In this document: positions 17,816 through 27,237 of the stretch, piece after piece
How the letters are laid out: every line of letters begins with the position of its first letter
How positions within the stretch are numbered: the stretch's first letter is position 1
Source: Fredinandcohnia onubensis
GTDB lineage: Bacteria; Bacillota; Bacilli; Bacillales; Bacillaceae_L
DNA: 64,000 bases
NCBI RefSeq assembly: GCF_002734285.1
Contig: NZ_NSEA01000004.1
Coordinates: 62,001 to 126,000, forward strand
Direction: 5' to 3'
Notes under the pieces: generated by a model
The model's database searches: none
What the model saw: the letters and a program-made list of their open reading frames with translations, nothing else
Told to the model about the DNA's origin: nothing
Translations under genes and position numbers: made by a program

Positions 17816-20800
17816 ATGTTCCTCAAACGTTTAGATATAGTAGGATTTAAATCGTTTGCTGAAAGAATTGCAGTAGATTTTGTACCTGGGGTTACGGCTG
17901 TCGTTGGGCCGAATGGTAGTGGTAAAAGTAATATCACTGATGGTATACGATGGGTTCTCGGAGAACAGTCAGCAAAATCATTGCGTGGGTCGAAAATGGA
18001 AGATATCATTTTCGCAGGAAGTGATAGTCGCAAAGCACTAAATGTGGCTGAAGTAACATTAACGTTGGATAACGAAGATCAATTTTTACCAATCGACTAT
18101 CATGAAGTGAGTATAACTCGCCGTGTATACCGGTCTGGTGAAAGTGAGTTTTTAATAAATAAACAAGCATGTCGTTTAAAAGATATTGTGGATTTATTAA
18201 TGGATTCTGGACTTGGCCGTGAAGCTTTTTCAATCATTAGTCAAGGAAAAGTAGAAGAAATTTTAAGCAGTAAAGCTGAAGAACGACGTAGCATTTTTGA
18301 AGAAGCGGCAGGGGTGTTAAAATACAAAACCCGTAAAAAGAAAGCAGAATATAAGCTTGCTGAAACACAGGAAAATTTAAATCGTGTTAACGACATCATT
18401 CATGAGCTTGAATCACAAATAGAGCCACTGCAAATCCAGTCTTCGATTGCAAAAGATTATCTTGAAAAGAAGAAAGAGCTAGAAACAATCGAAGTAGGCT
18501 TAACTGTTTATGAAATTGAAGATCTTCATGAAAAATGGGTGAAGCTATCTAAGCTTGTCGAAGAGCATAAAGAGGAAGAACTTTCTTTAAACACAAAACT
18601 CCAAGGCAAGGAAGCCAAAATTGAAGAACTACGAGCTGGTATTGAAGCGGCTGATTCATCAATTCATGAATTGCAACAACTCCTGTTAAGGACAAGTGAA
18701 GAACTTGAAAAATTAGAAGGTCGCAAAGAAGTATTAAAAGAACGCAAAAAAAATGCATCGCAAAACAAAGGCCAGCTTGAAAATTCAATTCTTGAACTTT
18801 CACAAAAGCTGGAGACTCTAAAAGAAAATAAGCAAACTGAGCAACAAGAACTTTCGAAGCTAAATGAAGAAGTTAAAGTACTTGGACAGCAGTTAAAAGA
18901 AAAGCAAACGTTACTTGCTTCGTATGACCAAAATATTGGAGAGAAAATTGAGAATTTGAAAAGCGATTATTTTGAGTTGCTTAATAAACAGGCTTCTTAT
19001 CGAAATGAAATTGGCTATATTAAGGAGCAGTTTTCACAGCAGGAAGCGAAAGTAACCCGTTTAGATGAGTCCAATCAAAAATATATAGTAGAGCGCAAAG
19101 AAATTCTCGATGAGAAAGTACGTCTACAAACAAAGCTCTCTGTAATCGAACAAGAGATAAATCACCAAATTGTTTCTTTTAGAGAATTACAAGGAAAGCT
19201 AGAGAATGGAAAGAAAAACTATCAGAAACAAGAAAGCATGCTTTATCAGGCATATCAATACCTGCAACAAACGAAGTCTAGAAAAGAAATGCTTGAAGAG
19301 ATGCAGGATGATTATTCTGGATTCTTCCAAGGAGTTAAGGAAGTTTTAAAAGCAAGAAATGATCAACTTGAAGGAATCGAAGGTGCAATTGCAGAATTAA
19401 TTCAAGTTCCAAAAGAATATGAGACCGCTGTTGAAATCGCATTGGGTGCGGCAACACAGCATATTGTCGTGGACAATGAAAAAAATGCTAGATCTGCAAT
19501 CCAGTATTTGAAGAAAAATTCGTATGGTCGAGCAACGTTTTTACCGATGAACGTCATAAAAGAACGTTCAATATCTGCAACCCAACTTGTCGCAGTTAAA
19601 GGACATCAAGCATTTATTGGAGTAGCTTCTGAATTAATTTCCTACGAAGAAAGATACCAATCTGTCATTTCCAATCTGTTAGGAACAATTATTATTACAA
19701 AAGATTTAAAAGGTGCGAATGAGCTTGCATCGCTTGTTGGGCATAGGTATCGAATTGTCACGCTTGATGGAGATGTTGTAAATCCTGGTGGTTCGATGAC
19801 TGGGGGAGCTGTCAAACAAAAGTCGAATTCTTTATTAAGTAGAGGCCGTGAGCTTGAGGCAATAACAAAAAAGTTAACGGATATGGAAGTTAAAACAACA
19901 GAACTCGAAAAAACGGTCAAAGATAAGAAAAAGCTAATTGCCCAGCAAGAAGAAATGCTTGAAAAGCTCCGTCAAACAGGAGAAACATTACGCTTAAAAG
20001 AGCAAACGATTAAAGGTGAATATCGAGAAGTTGCTTTGAAAGAGCAAAACGTGAATGAGCATTTAGAATTGTATGATGATGAGAAGCAACAATATCAACT
20101 GGATAAAGAAAAGATGACAGCTCGATTAGAAGAGCTTAAGCATAAATTAGCTGCTCTTGATGAAGAGCTGCAATCTTTAGACAAGACGATTGCCCAATTA
20201 AATTCACAAAAGTCTGACCAACAAACTTCACGTGAAACAGTACAAACAGAAATAACAGAGCAAAAGGTTATTTTAGCCAGGAAAAAACAAGCACTCGAAC
20301 ATCAACAAGAAAAGGTGAATCGATTAGAGGAAGAGTTTAATGACGGGCACGCTAAGCTTACTGAGTTGAAAGAGGATTTAGCGCTTCTTGATAATGAAAT
20401 GACTTCTAGTAATTCAGGTGAATTAGAGCTTGAAGAAGCAGCAAAGCAAAAACTAAATGATAAGAACGAAGCAATCCAAATGATTAGCAATAAGAGAGAC
20501 CATCGCCTCCAACTACAAATGACTCTTGAAGATCTAGAGCGTGAATTAAAGGAATCAAGACGTCAGTACAAGCAGCTCGTAGACATTCTACAAGAGGAAG
20601 AGGTAAGGGTGAATCGCTTAGATGTTGAACTTGAGAATGGTTTAACACATCTTCGTGAGGAATATTTATTAACCTATGAGGCTGCTAAAGAACAATTTCC
20701 TCTTCAAATCGAAGTTTCCGAAGCAAGAAAGAAGGTAAAACTGATAAAGCTTGCTATTGAAGAGCTTGGTACTGTCAACCTTGGAGCAATCGACGAATAT

Positions 20801-21385
20801 GAGAGGGTATCTGAACGCTTTACATTCTTGACAGAACAACAAAATGACCTGCAGGAAGCAAAGGATACGTTGTTTCAAGTGATTGATGAAATGGATGACG
20901 AAATGAAAAAGAGATTTGAAACTACTTTTACAAGTATTCGTTCCCATTTCGAAAAGGTTTTCCAGGCTTTATTTGGTGGTGGACGAGCAGACCTTCGTCT
21001 AACTGACCCAAATGATTTATTGAATACAGGGGTAGAAATTGTTGCTCAGCCTCCCGGGAAGAAACTCCAGAACTTAGGGCTTTTATCTGGTGGGGAAAGA
21101 GCATTAACTGCAATTGCATTGCTGTTTTCAATCCTTAAAGTACGTCCTGTTCCATTCTGTGTACTTGATGAGGTGGAGGCTGCACTTGATGAAGCAAATG
21201 TGTTCCGATTTGCGCAATATTTAAAGAAATTTAGCAATGAAACACAATTTATTGTTATTACTCATCGTAAAGGTACAATGGAAGAAGCTGATGTGCTATA
21301 TGGTGTAACGATGCAGGAATCTGGAGTTTCCAAACTTGTTTCGGTTCGACTTGAAGAATCGAAGGAATTTGTATCGCAAACGTAG
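17816..21385 (+). CDS. smc: Chromosome condensation ATPase SMC
   Basis: Protein of 1189 aa, close to the 1186 aa of B. subtilis SMC. With ScpA and ScpB it forms the condensin ring that organises and segregates the chromosome. The N-terminal head has GPNGSGKSN (Walker A). Long coiled coils at about 165-500 and 670-1000 flank the hinge (about 510-670, containing GGSMTGG). The C-terminal head has the ABC signature LSGGERALTA and Walker B VLDEVEAALDEAN. ATG 17816 has GAGGGGGA as SD; an earlier in-frame TTG at 17801 is rejected because it overlaps the SD. Confidence 0.97.
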   Translation: MFLKRLDIVGFKSFAERIAVDFVPGVTAVVGPNGSGKSNITDGIRWVLGEQSAKSLRGSKMEDIIFAGSDSRKALNVAEVTLTLDNEDQFLPIDYHEVSITRRVYRSGESEFLINKQACRLKDIVDLLMDSGLGREAFSIISQGKVEEILSSKAEERRSIFEEAAGVLKYKTRKKKAEYKLAETQENLNRVNDIIHELESQIEPLQIQSSIAKDYLEKKKELETIEVGLTVYEIEDLHEKWVKLSKLVEEHKEEELSLNTKLQGKEAKIEELRAGIEAADSSIHELQQLLLRTSEELEKLEGRKEVLKERKKNASQNKGQLENSILELSQKLETLKENKQTEQQELSKLNEEVKVLGQQLKEKQTLLASYDQNIGEKIENLKSDYFELLNKQASYRNEIGYIKEQFSQQEAKVTRLDESNQKYIVERKEILDEKVRLQTKLSVIEQEINHQIVSFRELQGKLENGKKNYQKQESMLYQAYQYLQQTKSRKEMLEEMQDDYSGFFQGVKEVLKARNDQLEGIEGAIAELIQVPKEYETAVEIALGAATQHIVVDNEKNARSAIQYLKKNSYGRATFLPMNVIKERSISATQLVAVKGHQAFIGVASELISYEERYQSVISNLLGTIIITKDLKGANELASLVGHRYRIVTLDGDVVNPGGSMTGGAVKQKSNSLLSRGRELEAITKKLTDMEVKTTELEKTVKDKKKLIAQQEEMLEKLRQTGETLRLKEQTIKGEYREVALKEQNVNEHLELYDDEKQQYQLDKEKMTARLEELKHKLAALDEELQSLDKTIAQLNSQKSDQQTSRETVQTEITEQKVILARKKQALEHQQEKVNRLEEEFNDGHAKLTELKEDLALLDNEMTSSNSGELELEEAAKQKLNDKNEAIQMISNKRDHRLQLQMTLEDLERELKESRRQYKQLVDILQEEEVRVNRLDVELENGLTHLREEYLLTYEAAKEQFPLQIEVSEARKKVKLIKLAIEELGTVNLGAIDEYERVSERFTFLTEQQNDLQEAKDTLFQVIDEMDDEMKKRFETTFTSIRSHFEKVFQALFGGGRADLRLTDPNDLLNTGVEIVAQPPGKKLQNLGLLSGGERALTAIALLFSILKVRPVPFCVLDEVEAALDEANVFRFAQYLKKFSNETQFIVITHRKGTMEEADVLYGVTMQESGVSKLVSVRLEESKEFVSQT

Positions 21386-21402
21386 AACGAAAGGGGATTT
21401 AC

Positions 21403-22392
21403 ATGAGTTTCTTTAAAAAATTGAAAGACAAGATTTCAAATCAGGCTGACTCAGTAACTGAAAAATTTAAGGATGGTTTATCAAAAACTCGTAATACCTT
21501 TTCAGAGCGAGTTAATGATTTAGTTGCTCGCTATCGAAAGGTTGACGAGGACTTTTTTGAGGAACTTGAAGAAATATTAATCGCTGCAGATGTTGGCGTA
21601 TCTACCGTGATGGAACTTATTGATGAATTGAAGATGGAAGTCAAACGAAGAAACATTCAAGACACAAAAGACGTTCAAAGTGTGATCTCGGAAAAACTTG
21701 TTGAGATTTACCAAGGAAACGAGGAACAATCACCCAAGCTAAATATTCAGGAGGAAGGTCTTACTGTCATTTTAGTTGTGGGTGTTAATGGAGTGGGTAA
21801 AACCACATCAATTGGTAAAATTGCAAACCGTTTAAAAAATGAGGGGAAAACTGTCCTTTTAGCAGCGGGAGATACATTCCGTGCAGGTGCAATTCAGCAG
21901 CTTGAAGTTTGGGGCGACCGTGTCGGTGTAGATGTAATCAAACAATCAGAAGGTTCAGATCCAGCAGCAGTTATGTATGATGCTGTACAAGCGGCAAAAT
22001 CCCGAAACGTTGATGTCTTAATATGTGATACAGCGGGACGTCTTCAAAATAAGGTCAACCTTATGAAAGAGCTTGAAAAAGTTAAACGCGTCATTGAACG
22101 TGAATTACCGGGTGCCCCGCATGAAGTCTTACTCGTTCTTGATGCGACAACAGGACAAAACGCGTTAACCCAAGCTAAAACATTCTCAGCAGCTACTGAT
22201 GTAACGGGAATTGTATTAACAAAATTAGATGGTACGGCTAAAGGCGGAATCGTCTTGGCAATTCGAAATGAACTAAACATTCCTGTAAAACTGATCGGGC
22301 TTGGGGAAAAAGTAGACGACCTTCAGGAATTTGATGCTAAAAACTACGTTTACGGTCTATTTGCAGACCTTGTCGAGAAAGCAGAAGAATAA
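21403..22392 (+). CDS. ftsY: SRP receptor GTPase FtsY
   Basis: Protein of 329 aa. It receives the SRP-ribosome complex at the membrane and hands it to SecYEG. A short N-terminal amphipathic/basic stretch and the N domain (about 1-110) are followed by the G domain with GVNGVGKTTSIGK (G1), DTAGRLQNK (G3) and TKLDGTAKGG. It lacks the long acidic A domain of E. coli FtsY, as usual in Bacillus. It follows smc after 17 nt; Ffh, its partner, is encoded two genes downstream. Confidence 0.97.
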   Translation: MSFFKKLKDKISNQADSVTEKFKDGLSKTRNTFSERVNDLVARYRKVDEDFFEELEEILIAADVGVSTVMELIDELKMEVKRRNIQDTKDVQSVISEKLVEIYQGNEEQSPKLNIQEEGLTVILVVGVNGVGKTTSIGKIANRLKNEGKTVLLAAGDTFRAGAIQQLEVWGDRVGVDVIKQSEGSDPAAVMYDAVQAAKSRNVDVLICDTAGRLQNKVNLMKELEKVKRVIERELPGAPHEVLLVLDATTGQNALTQAKTFSAATDVTGIVLTKLDGTAKGGIVLAIRNELNIPVKLIGLGEKVDDLQEFDAKNYVYGLFADLVEKAEE

Positions 22393-22401
22393 GTAACGAT
22401 C

Positions 22402-22428
22402 AGAGCCTGATTACACAGGCTCTTTTTT
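22402..22428 (+). terminator. Rho-independent terminator after ftsY
   Basis: Stem AGAGCCTG / CAGGCTCT with a 6-nt loop, followed by TTTTTT. Confidence 0.92.
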
Positions 22429-22472
22429 CGAGGTAGTTTGACAATGAGTATTTGATAGTAAAGTAAATTAAC

Positions 22473-22501
22473 TTGACAACCTATTGTGAAATAGGTAAAC
22501 T
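22473..22501 (+). promoter_or_regulatory. SigA promoter of ylxM-ffh
   Basis: A perfect -35 TTGACA (22473-22478) and TAAACT (22496-22501) with a 17-nt spacer, between the ftsY terminator and ylxM. The spacer is an inverted repeat (see the next entry). Confidence 0.7.
22479..22496 (+). promoter_or_regulatory. Inverted repeat in the ylxM-ffh promoter spacer, possible operator
   Basis: ACCTATT-GTGA-AATAGGT is a perfect 7-bp inverted repeat that exactly fills the space between the -35 and -10 boxes. A dimeric regulator bound here would act on the promoter. No known regulator is recognised from the sequence, and chance is possible. Confidence 0.4.
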
Positions 22502-22542
22502 ATGAGTTGTAAAGGTATTTCACTTAACAAGGGGGAGATACT

Positions 22543-22872
22543 ATGCTTGAAAAAACAACGAGAATGAATTATCTATATGATTTCTATCAATCGTTGTTAA
22601 CGCCAAAGCAAAGAAACTATATGTCTTTATATTACCTAGATGACTTTTCCCTTGGTGAAATAGCAGAGGAATATGAAATTAGTCGTCAAGCTGTCTATGA
22701 TAATATCAAGCGTACAGAGACAATGCTTGAAGAGTACGAGGAAAAACTGTTACTATTTCAGAAATTTCAAGAGCGAAGAACACTGATTGCCGAGCTAAAA
22801 CGACTTTCTCATCAATATGATGATAGCGCAGAGCTTCAAAATGTGATACAGTTGCTTGAGAAATTAGAATAA
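22543..22872 (+). CDS. ylxM: SRP-operon DNA-binding protein YlxM (UPF0122)
   Basis: Protein of 109 aa. It has a sigma-factor region-4-like helix-turn-helix ([24 protein letters not shown] at about 31-54) and a C-terminal coiled region. It is found just upstream of ffh in most Firmicutes; in streptococci it modulates SRP. Its exact role in Bacillus is not settled. It has a strong GGGGGAG SD and its own promoter; ffh starts 14 nt downstream. It could be the regulator of its own promoter, but that is inference only. Confidence 0.92.
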   Translation: MLEKTTRMNYLYDFYQSLLTPKQRNYMSLYYLDDFSLGEIAEEYEISRQAVYDNIKRTETMLEEYEEKLLLFQKFQERRTLIAELKRLSHQYDDSAELQNVIQLLEKLE

Positions 22873-22886
22873 GGGGCGGTGAAAAA

Positions 22887-24227
22887 ATGGCATTTGAAGG
22901 ATTAGCCGACCGACTGCAAGGGACACTACAGAAAATTCGTGGTAAGGGAAAAGTATCAGAATCCGATGTAAAGGAAATGATGCGAGAAGTACGTCTAGCA
23001 CTACTTGAAGCAGACGTAAACTTCAAAGTTGTAAAAGATTTTGTAAAGCGTGTCAGCGAACGAGCTGTTGGACAAGAGGTAATGAAAAGCTTAACACCAG
23101 GACAACAAGTTATAAAAGTTGTTCAGCAGGAGCTTACAGCCCTTATGGGTGGAGAGCAAAGCAAAATTGCGGTTGCCAAAAGACCGCCAACCGTTATTAT
23201 GATGGTTGGTTTACAGGGTGCAGGTAAAACCACAACTACTGGGAAGCTTGCCAACCTATTACGTAAAAAACACAATCGTAAACCACTTCTTGTTGCTGCA
23301 GATATCTATCGTCCAGCTGCGATTGACCAATTACAAACATTGGGCAAACAACTTAATATGCCGGTCTTTTCACTTGGAGATCAGGTAAGTCCTGTTGAAA
23401 TAGCAAAACAAGCAATTGATAAGGCAAAAGAAGAGCATCATGATTATGTGTTGATCGATACAGCAGGACGTTTGCACATTGATGAGGAATTGATGGACGA
23501 GCTTAAACAAGTCAAAGAAGTTACTCAGCCTGATGAGATTTTCCTTGTTGTTGACGCAATGACAGGTCAGGATGCAGTCAATGTCGCGCAAAGCTTTAAT
23601 GATTTACTTGGTTTAACGGGTGTCGTTTTAACGAAGCTTGATGGGGATACCCGTGGTGGTGCAGCATTATCAGTTAAAGCTGTTACAAACACACCAATTA
23701 AATTTGTGGGTCTTGGTGAAAAATTAGATGCTCTAGAACCATTCCATCCTGAACGTATGGCTTCACGTATTTTAGGGATGGGGGATGTGCTTTCGCTCAT
23801 CGAAAAAGCCCAAGCTTCCGTTGATGAAGATAAAGCCAAAGAGCTAGAAAAGAAATTTAAGTCTATGTCGTTTACATTTGACGATTTCCTCGAACAGTTA
23901 GCACAGGTGCGTAAAATGGGTCCTCTTGATGAGGTTCTTGGTATGCTCCCAGGTGCTAACAAAATGAAGGGTCTGAAGAATGTTCAGGTTGATGATAAAC
24001 AAATCGGTCATGTCGAGGCTATCATTCGTTCTATGACAAAGGCCGAGAGGGAACAACCTGAGATCATCAATTCAAGTCGTAAAAAACGAATTGCAAAAGG
24101 TAGCGGTCGAACTGTTCAAGAAGTAAACCGTCTCTTAAAGCAATTTGAAGACATGAAGAAAATGATGAAGCAAATGACAAATATGACAAAAGGTAAGAAA
24201 AAAGGATTCAAATTTCCTTTTATGTAA
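22887..24227 (+). CDS. ffh: Signal recognition particle protein Ffh (SRP54)
   Basis: Protein of 446 aa. It binds signal sequences at the ribosome with the SRP RNA and docks to FtsY. The N domain (about 1-90) is followed by the G domain with GLQGAGKTTTTGKLA, DTAGRLHIDEEL and TKLDGDTRGGAA, then the methionine-rich M domain (about 300-446) with MGPLDEVLGMLPGANKM and a C-terminal run of MKKMMKQMTNMTKGKKK. Length and motifs are normal. It is the last gene of the ylxM transcript; a structured repeat follows instead of a plain terminator. Confidence 0.97.
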   Translation: MAFEGLADRLQGTLQKIRGKGKVSESDVKEMMREVRLALLEADVNFKVVKDFVKRVSERAVGQEVMKSLTPGQQVIKVVQQELTALMGGEQSKIAVAKRPPTVIMMVGLQGAGKTTTTGKLANLLRKKHNRKPLLVAADIYRPAAIDQLQTLGKQLNMPVFSLGDQVSPVEIAKQAIDKAKEEHHDYVLIDTAGRLHIDEELMDELKQVKEVTQPDEIFLVVDAMTGQDAVNVAQSFNDLLGLTGVVLTKLDGDTRGGAALSVKAVTNTPIKFVGLGEKLDALEPFHPERMASRILGMGDVLSLIEKAQASVDEDKAKELEKKFKSMSFTFDDFLEQLAQVRKMGPLDEVLGMLPGANKMKGLKNVQVDDKQIGHVEAIIRSMTKAEREQPEIINSSRKKRIAKGSGRTVQEVNRLLKQFEDMKKMMKQMTNMTKGKKKGFKFPFM

Positions 24228-24230
24228 TAC

Positions 24231-24365
24231 CTAGTCCTAGTTGTCCAGCTTCAGGCGCTATCGGCTCGAGGTCATAAGCCAATCGCTTCTGAAGGCAAAA
24301 AACGCCTTCTGTCAGCGCTTTTCTTATGCTTGTCGCCGATGAACGAGCGCCCTGCGCTTTTCTAT
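24231..24365. repeat. Structured interspersed-type repeat downstream of ffh
   Basis: About 130 nt that can fold into one long imperfect hairpin. Paired arms from outside to inside: GGCGCT with AGCGCC, ATCGGC with GCCGAT, CATAAG with CTTATG, CGCT with AGCG, GAAGGC with GCCTTC around an A-rich loop. It is richer in GC than its surroundings and codes for nothing. It resembles a repeat family I recall from many Bacillaceae genomes, beginning TTGTCCAGCT and ending TGCGCTTTTCT. It may also act as a transcription terminator for ffh. Copy number cannot be judged from one window. Confidence 0.7.
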
Positions 24366-24402
24366 TTAAAATGTAGTAATAATAACCATTTCATTGATGT
24401 AA

Positions 24403-24752
<350 letters not shown>

Positions 24753-24753
<1 letters not shown>

Positions 24754-24998
24754 TGGGTAACTTACAGATGAAAGAGTTAATTAGAACAATCGTACAGCCA
24801 CTGGTTGATCATCCTGAAGAAGTCGAAGTTACTGAAGACTCAGACGACCGTAATATCACTTATTTGCTAAGCGTAAATAAAGAAGATATGGGTAAAGTTA
24901 TCGGGAAGCAAGGCCGTGTTATTAAGGCGATTAGAACTGTTGTCTATGCAGCAGGAACAGGACATAATAAACGAATTCATCTAGAAATTAACGAATAA
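24753..24998 (+). CDS. khpA: KH-domain RNA-binding protein KhpA (YlqC)
   Basis: Protein of 81 aa with a single KH domain: GKVIGKQGRVIKAIR is the GxxG RNA-binding loop with its helices. In other Firmicutes KhpA pairs with KhpB (Jag/EloR) and affects cell elongation and RNA turnover. The ATG overlaps the last base of the rpsP stop (TAATG), which suggests coupled translation; an in-frame ATG at 24768 is an alternative start. Neither start has a strong SD. Confidence 0.92.
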
Positions 24999-25003
24999 TC
25001 ATT

Positions 25004-25035
25004 AAAAAGGGAGAGGGTAACCTCCCCCTTTTTTT
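25004..25035 (+). terminator. Rho-independent terminator after khpA
   Basis: A 13-bp stem with one mismatch, AAAAAGGGAGAGG / CCTCCCCCTTTTT, has a 3-nt loop and ends in a T run. It may reduce read-through from rpsP into ylqD-rimM-trmD. Confidence 0.85.
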
Positions 25036-25065
25036 CTATAAAAAAATCATGAGGGTTGTGTGCGT

Positions 25066-25452
25066 GTGAAAATCATCCAAACGGTTGAAGTTAAACAAAT
25101 CTTAACGGATAATAGCAAAACAAAGCTCATTGATTCATTACAAACCAATAAAAATCAACTACTTAAAGAATGCCAGCAGCTCAAGTTTGAACTAAAAAAG
25201 ATGGAAAAGCTTAAGAAATTTGATTCTGCGAAAATTAACCTTTATTTCACTAATGAAATTAACCTTAGGCAAGAAAAAATCAAACAATTTGAGTTCCAAA
25301 TCGAACAAATACATATGCTACCATTAGGCAGTGAAATAAAAGAAAAAGAAGTACAATCTCTTATTGATATAAATGTAGGGGATAACTGGGATGAAGTAAC
25401 AACTGCACGAACAATTATAATTAAAGAAGGAATAGTTGAAGAAATTCGTTAG
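25066..25452 (+). CDS. ylqD: YlqD family protein, unknown function
   Basis: Protein of 128 aa from GTG 25066; an in-frame GTG at 25060 is possible but only 4 nt from the GAGGG SD. The start chosen gives MKIIQTVEVKQ, the usual YlqD N-terminus. Residues about 25-85 are rich in Lys, Glu, Gln and Leu and look like a coiled coil (QLLKECQQLKFELKKMEKLK). The C-terminal part is a small beta domain ending IIIKEGIVEEIR. The gene is conserved between khpA and rimM in Bacillus; its function is not known. Confidence 0.85.
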   Translation: MKIIQTVEVKQILTDNSKTKLIDSLQTNKNQLLKECQQLKFELKKMEKLKKFDSAKINLYFTNEINLRQEKIKQFEFQIEQIHMLPLGSEIKEKEVQSLIDINVGDNWDEVTTARTIIIKEGIVEEIR

Positions 25453-25463
25453 AGGTGAAATAA

Positions 25464-25976
25464 ATGGACAAGTGGTATAACGTCGGAAAAATTGTAAATA
25501 CACATGGAATCAGAGGCGAGGTTCGCATTATCTCAAGAACGGATTTTCCTGAAGAGCGTTATAAGGTTGGAAATACACTACATATCTTTATAGCAGATAA
25601 AGAACCTATAGAAGTTACAGTCCAATCGCACCGAACTCATAAAAATTTTGATTTAGTTACATTTGAGGGCTACGATAACGTTAATGACGTCGAGCAGTTT
25701 AAAGACTCCCTAGTGAAAGTACATGAAAGTCAACTCGGTGAATTAGAGGAAGGAGAATACTACTTCCACGAAATTATTGGCTGTACTGTTGTAACAGAGG
25801 AAGGCGAAGAATTAGGCTCTATCAAAGAAATATTAACACCAGGTGCGAATGATGTGTGGGTTGTAAAAGGTGCAAAGGGTAAGGAAATTTTGATTCCGTT
25901 TATTGATGATATCGTGAAAGAAATTGATATTGAAGAAAAAAGAATCACCATTCACCTTATGGAAGGATTAATTTAA
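25464..25976 (+). CDS. rimM: 16S rRNA processing protein RimM
   Basis: Protein of 170 aa. It aids maturation of the 30S head by binding S19. The N-terminal beta-barrel begins [17 protein letters not shown], the family signature, and the C-terminal PRC-barrel domain has [10 protein letters not shown] and [15 protein letters not shown]. It starts 11 nt after ylqD with an AGAGGTGA SD; trmD starts 1 nt after its stop. The rimM-trmD pair is conserved in most bacteria. Confidence 0.96.
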   Translation: MDKWYNVGKIVNTHGIRGEVRIISRTDFPEERYKVGNTLHIFIADKEPIEVTVQSHRTHKNFDLVTFEGYDNVNDVEQFKDSLVKVHESQLGELEEGEYYFHEIIGCTVVTEEGEELGSIKEILTPGANDVWVVKGAKGKEILIPFIDDIVKEIDIEEKRITIHLMEGLI

Positions 25977-25977
25977 C

Positions 25978-26715
25978 ATGAAAATTGATATCTTAACCCT
26001 TTTTCCAAATATGTTTAATGGTGTACTTGGTGATTCCATATTAAAAAAGGCACAAGAAAAAGAGAAAGTTTCGTTTAGGGTCGTAAATTTTCGTGAATAT
26101 GCCGATAACAAGCATCAAAAAGTTGATGACTATCCTTATGGTGGTGGAGCTGGAATGGTATTAATGCCACAGCCCATCTTTGATGCCGTTGAAGATCTCA
26201 CTAAACAAACGGAATCAAAACCTAAAGTTATACTCTTATGCCCACAGGGAGAGAGATTTACCCAGCGGAAAGCCGAACAATTGGCAAAGGAAGATCATTT
26301 AATTTTTATTTGTGGTCACTATGAGGGCTATGATGAACGGATAAGAGAAAATCTAAGTACGGAGGAAATTTCAATTGGTGATTTTGTCTTAACTGGTGGT
26401 GAACTTGCAGCAATGGTTATCTCAGATAGTGTTGTTCGACTTTTACCAGGAGTATTAGGTAATGAGGACTCACCAGTGCTCGATTCTCATAGTACGGGAT
26501 TACTAGAACACCCTCATTATACAAGACCAGCAGATTTTAGAGGAATGACAGTACCTGATGTCCTTTTATCTGGAAATCATATGCATATTGAGGAATGGCG
26601 GGAAAAAGAATCACTAAGACGAACATATAAAAGAAGGCCTGATTTACTTGAAAGCTATCAACTTTCACCAAAGCAAGAAAAATGGTTAAAAGAAATTAAA
26701 ATAGATGAAGAGTAA
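25978..26715 (+). CDS. trmD: tRNA (guanine37-N1)-methyltransferase TrmD
   Basis: Protein of 245 aa. This SPOUT-class dimer makes m1G37 in tRNAs, which prevents +1 frameshifting and is essential in most bacteria. Motifs: [11 protein letters not shown] near residue 55, [21 protein letters not shown] and the knot region [14 protein letters not shown], with catalytic Asp in the C-terminal region. It is packed against rimM and separated from rplS by a promoter and leader. Confidence 0.97.
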   Translation: MKIDILTLFPNMFNGVLGDSILKKAQEKEKVSFRVVNFREYADNKHQKVDDYPYGGGAGMVLMPQPIFDAVEDLTKQTESKPKVILLCPQGERFTQRKAEQLAKEDHLIFICGHYEGYDERIRENLSTEEISIGDFVLTGGELAAMVISDSVVRLLPGVLGNEDSPVLDSHSTGLLEHPHYTRPADFRGMTVPDVLLSGNHMHIEEWREKESLRRTYKRRPDLLESYQLSPKQEKWLKEIKIDEE

Positions 26716-26718
26716 CTA

Positions 26719-26747
26719 TTGCAACGGTAACAGAATTATGGTAATAT
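26719..26747 (+). promoter_or_regulatory. SigA promoter of rplS
   Basis: TTGCAA (26719-26724) and TAATAT (26742-26747) with a 17-nt spacer, directly after the trmD stop. An overlapping TATACT at 26745-26750 would give a 20-nt spacer and is less likely. Confidence 0.65.
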
Positions 26748-26754
26748 ACTCTTT

Positions 26755-26849
26755 GTGACTTGGGCAAATTGTCCGTTGTCTTATTAAGATGTTCCGCTGC
26801 AATGAATGAATATTGGTAAGAGCATCTGTTGGAAGGAGTTGAAAAGACG
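26755..26849 (+). promoter_or_regulatory. Structured rplS leader, probable L19 autoregulatory leader RNA
   Basis: The leader is about 95 nt. It can form a small hairpin GGGC / GTCC (26762-26774) and a longer-range stem AGATGTTC (26787-26794) with GAGCATCT (26820-26827), just before the AAGGAG SD of rplS. An L19 leader family is known from this position in Bacillus and other Firmicutes. I assign it by position and pairing, not by a covariance match. Confidence 0.5.
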
Positions 26850-27194
26850 ATGCAAAACATTATTGAAGAAATCACAAAAGAACAATTAAGAACTGACCTT
26901 CCTGTTTTCCGTCCTGGAGATACAGTACGTGTACACGTTAAAGTTATCGAGGGTACTCGTGAGCGTGTTCAGGTATATGAAGGTGTTGTGATTAAGCGTC
27001 GTGGTGGTGGAATTAGCGAAACTTTCACTGTTCGTAAGGTATCTTACGGAGTTGGTGTTGAACGTACATTCCCAGTGCATACACCAAAAATTGCGAAGCT
27101 TGAAGTAGTACGCCGTGGTAAAGTACGCCGTGCGAAATTATACTACTTACGCGAACTTCGTGGTAAAAAAGCACGTATTAAAGAAATTCGATAA
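26850..27194 (+). CDS. rplS: 50S ribosomal protein L19
   Basis: Protein of 114 aa beginning [14 protein letters not shown] and containing [26 protein letters not shown] and [16 protein letters not shown]19 lies at the 30S-50S interface. ATG 26850 has AAGGAG 11 nt upstream; the frame is open 7 codons further but those overlap the SD. It has its own promoter and leader, as well as possible read-through from trmD. Confidence 0.97.
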   Translation: MQNIIEEITKEQLRTDLPVFRPGDTVRVHVKVIEGTRERVQVYEGVVIKRRGGGISETFTVRKVSYGVGVERTFPVHTPKIAKLEVVRRGKVRRAKLYYLRELRGKKARIKEIR

Positions 27195-27202
27195 TAAACG
27201 AG

Positions 27203-27237
27203 AAAGGAGCTTGTATAAAATTAACAAGCTCCTTTTA
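27203..27237 (+). terminator. Rho-independent terminator after rplS
   Basis: A perfect 12-bp stem AAAGGAGCTTGT / ACAAGCTCCTTT with a 9-nt loop and a TTTT tail. The tail overlaps the -35 box of the next promoter. Confidence 0.88.

Noticed and set aside
17656-18033. Minus-strand open frame of 125 codons spanning the rnc-smc gap
   Set aside because: It crosses the rnc terminator and the smc start, has no SD, and its sequence is explained by the opposite strand.
22438-22469. Second TTGACA upstream of ylxM (22438-22443)
   Set aside because: The nearest AT-rich -10 candidates are at 20 nt or poor, and the TTGACA at 22473 has a better partner.
23567-23962. Minus-strand open frame of 131 codons opposite ffh
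   Set aside because: Low-complexity Ser/Asn-rich product opposite the conserved G and M domains of Ffh; no start signals.
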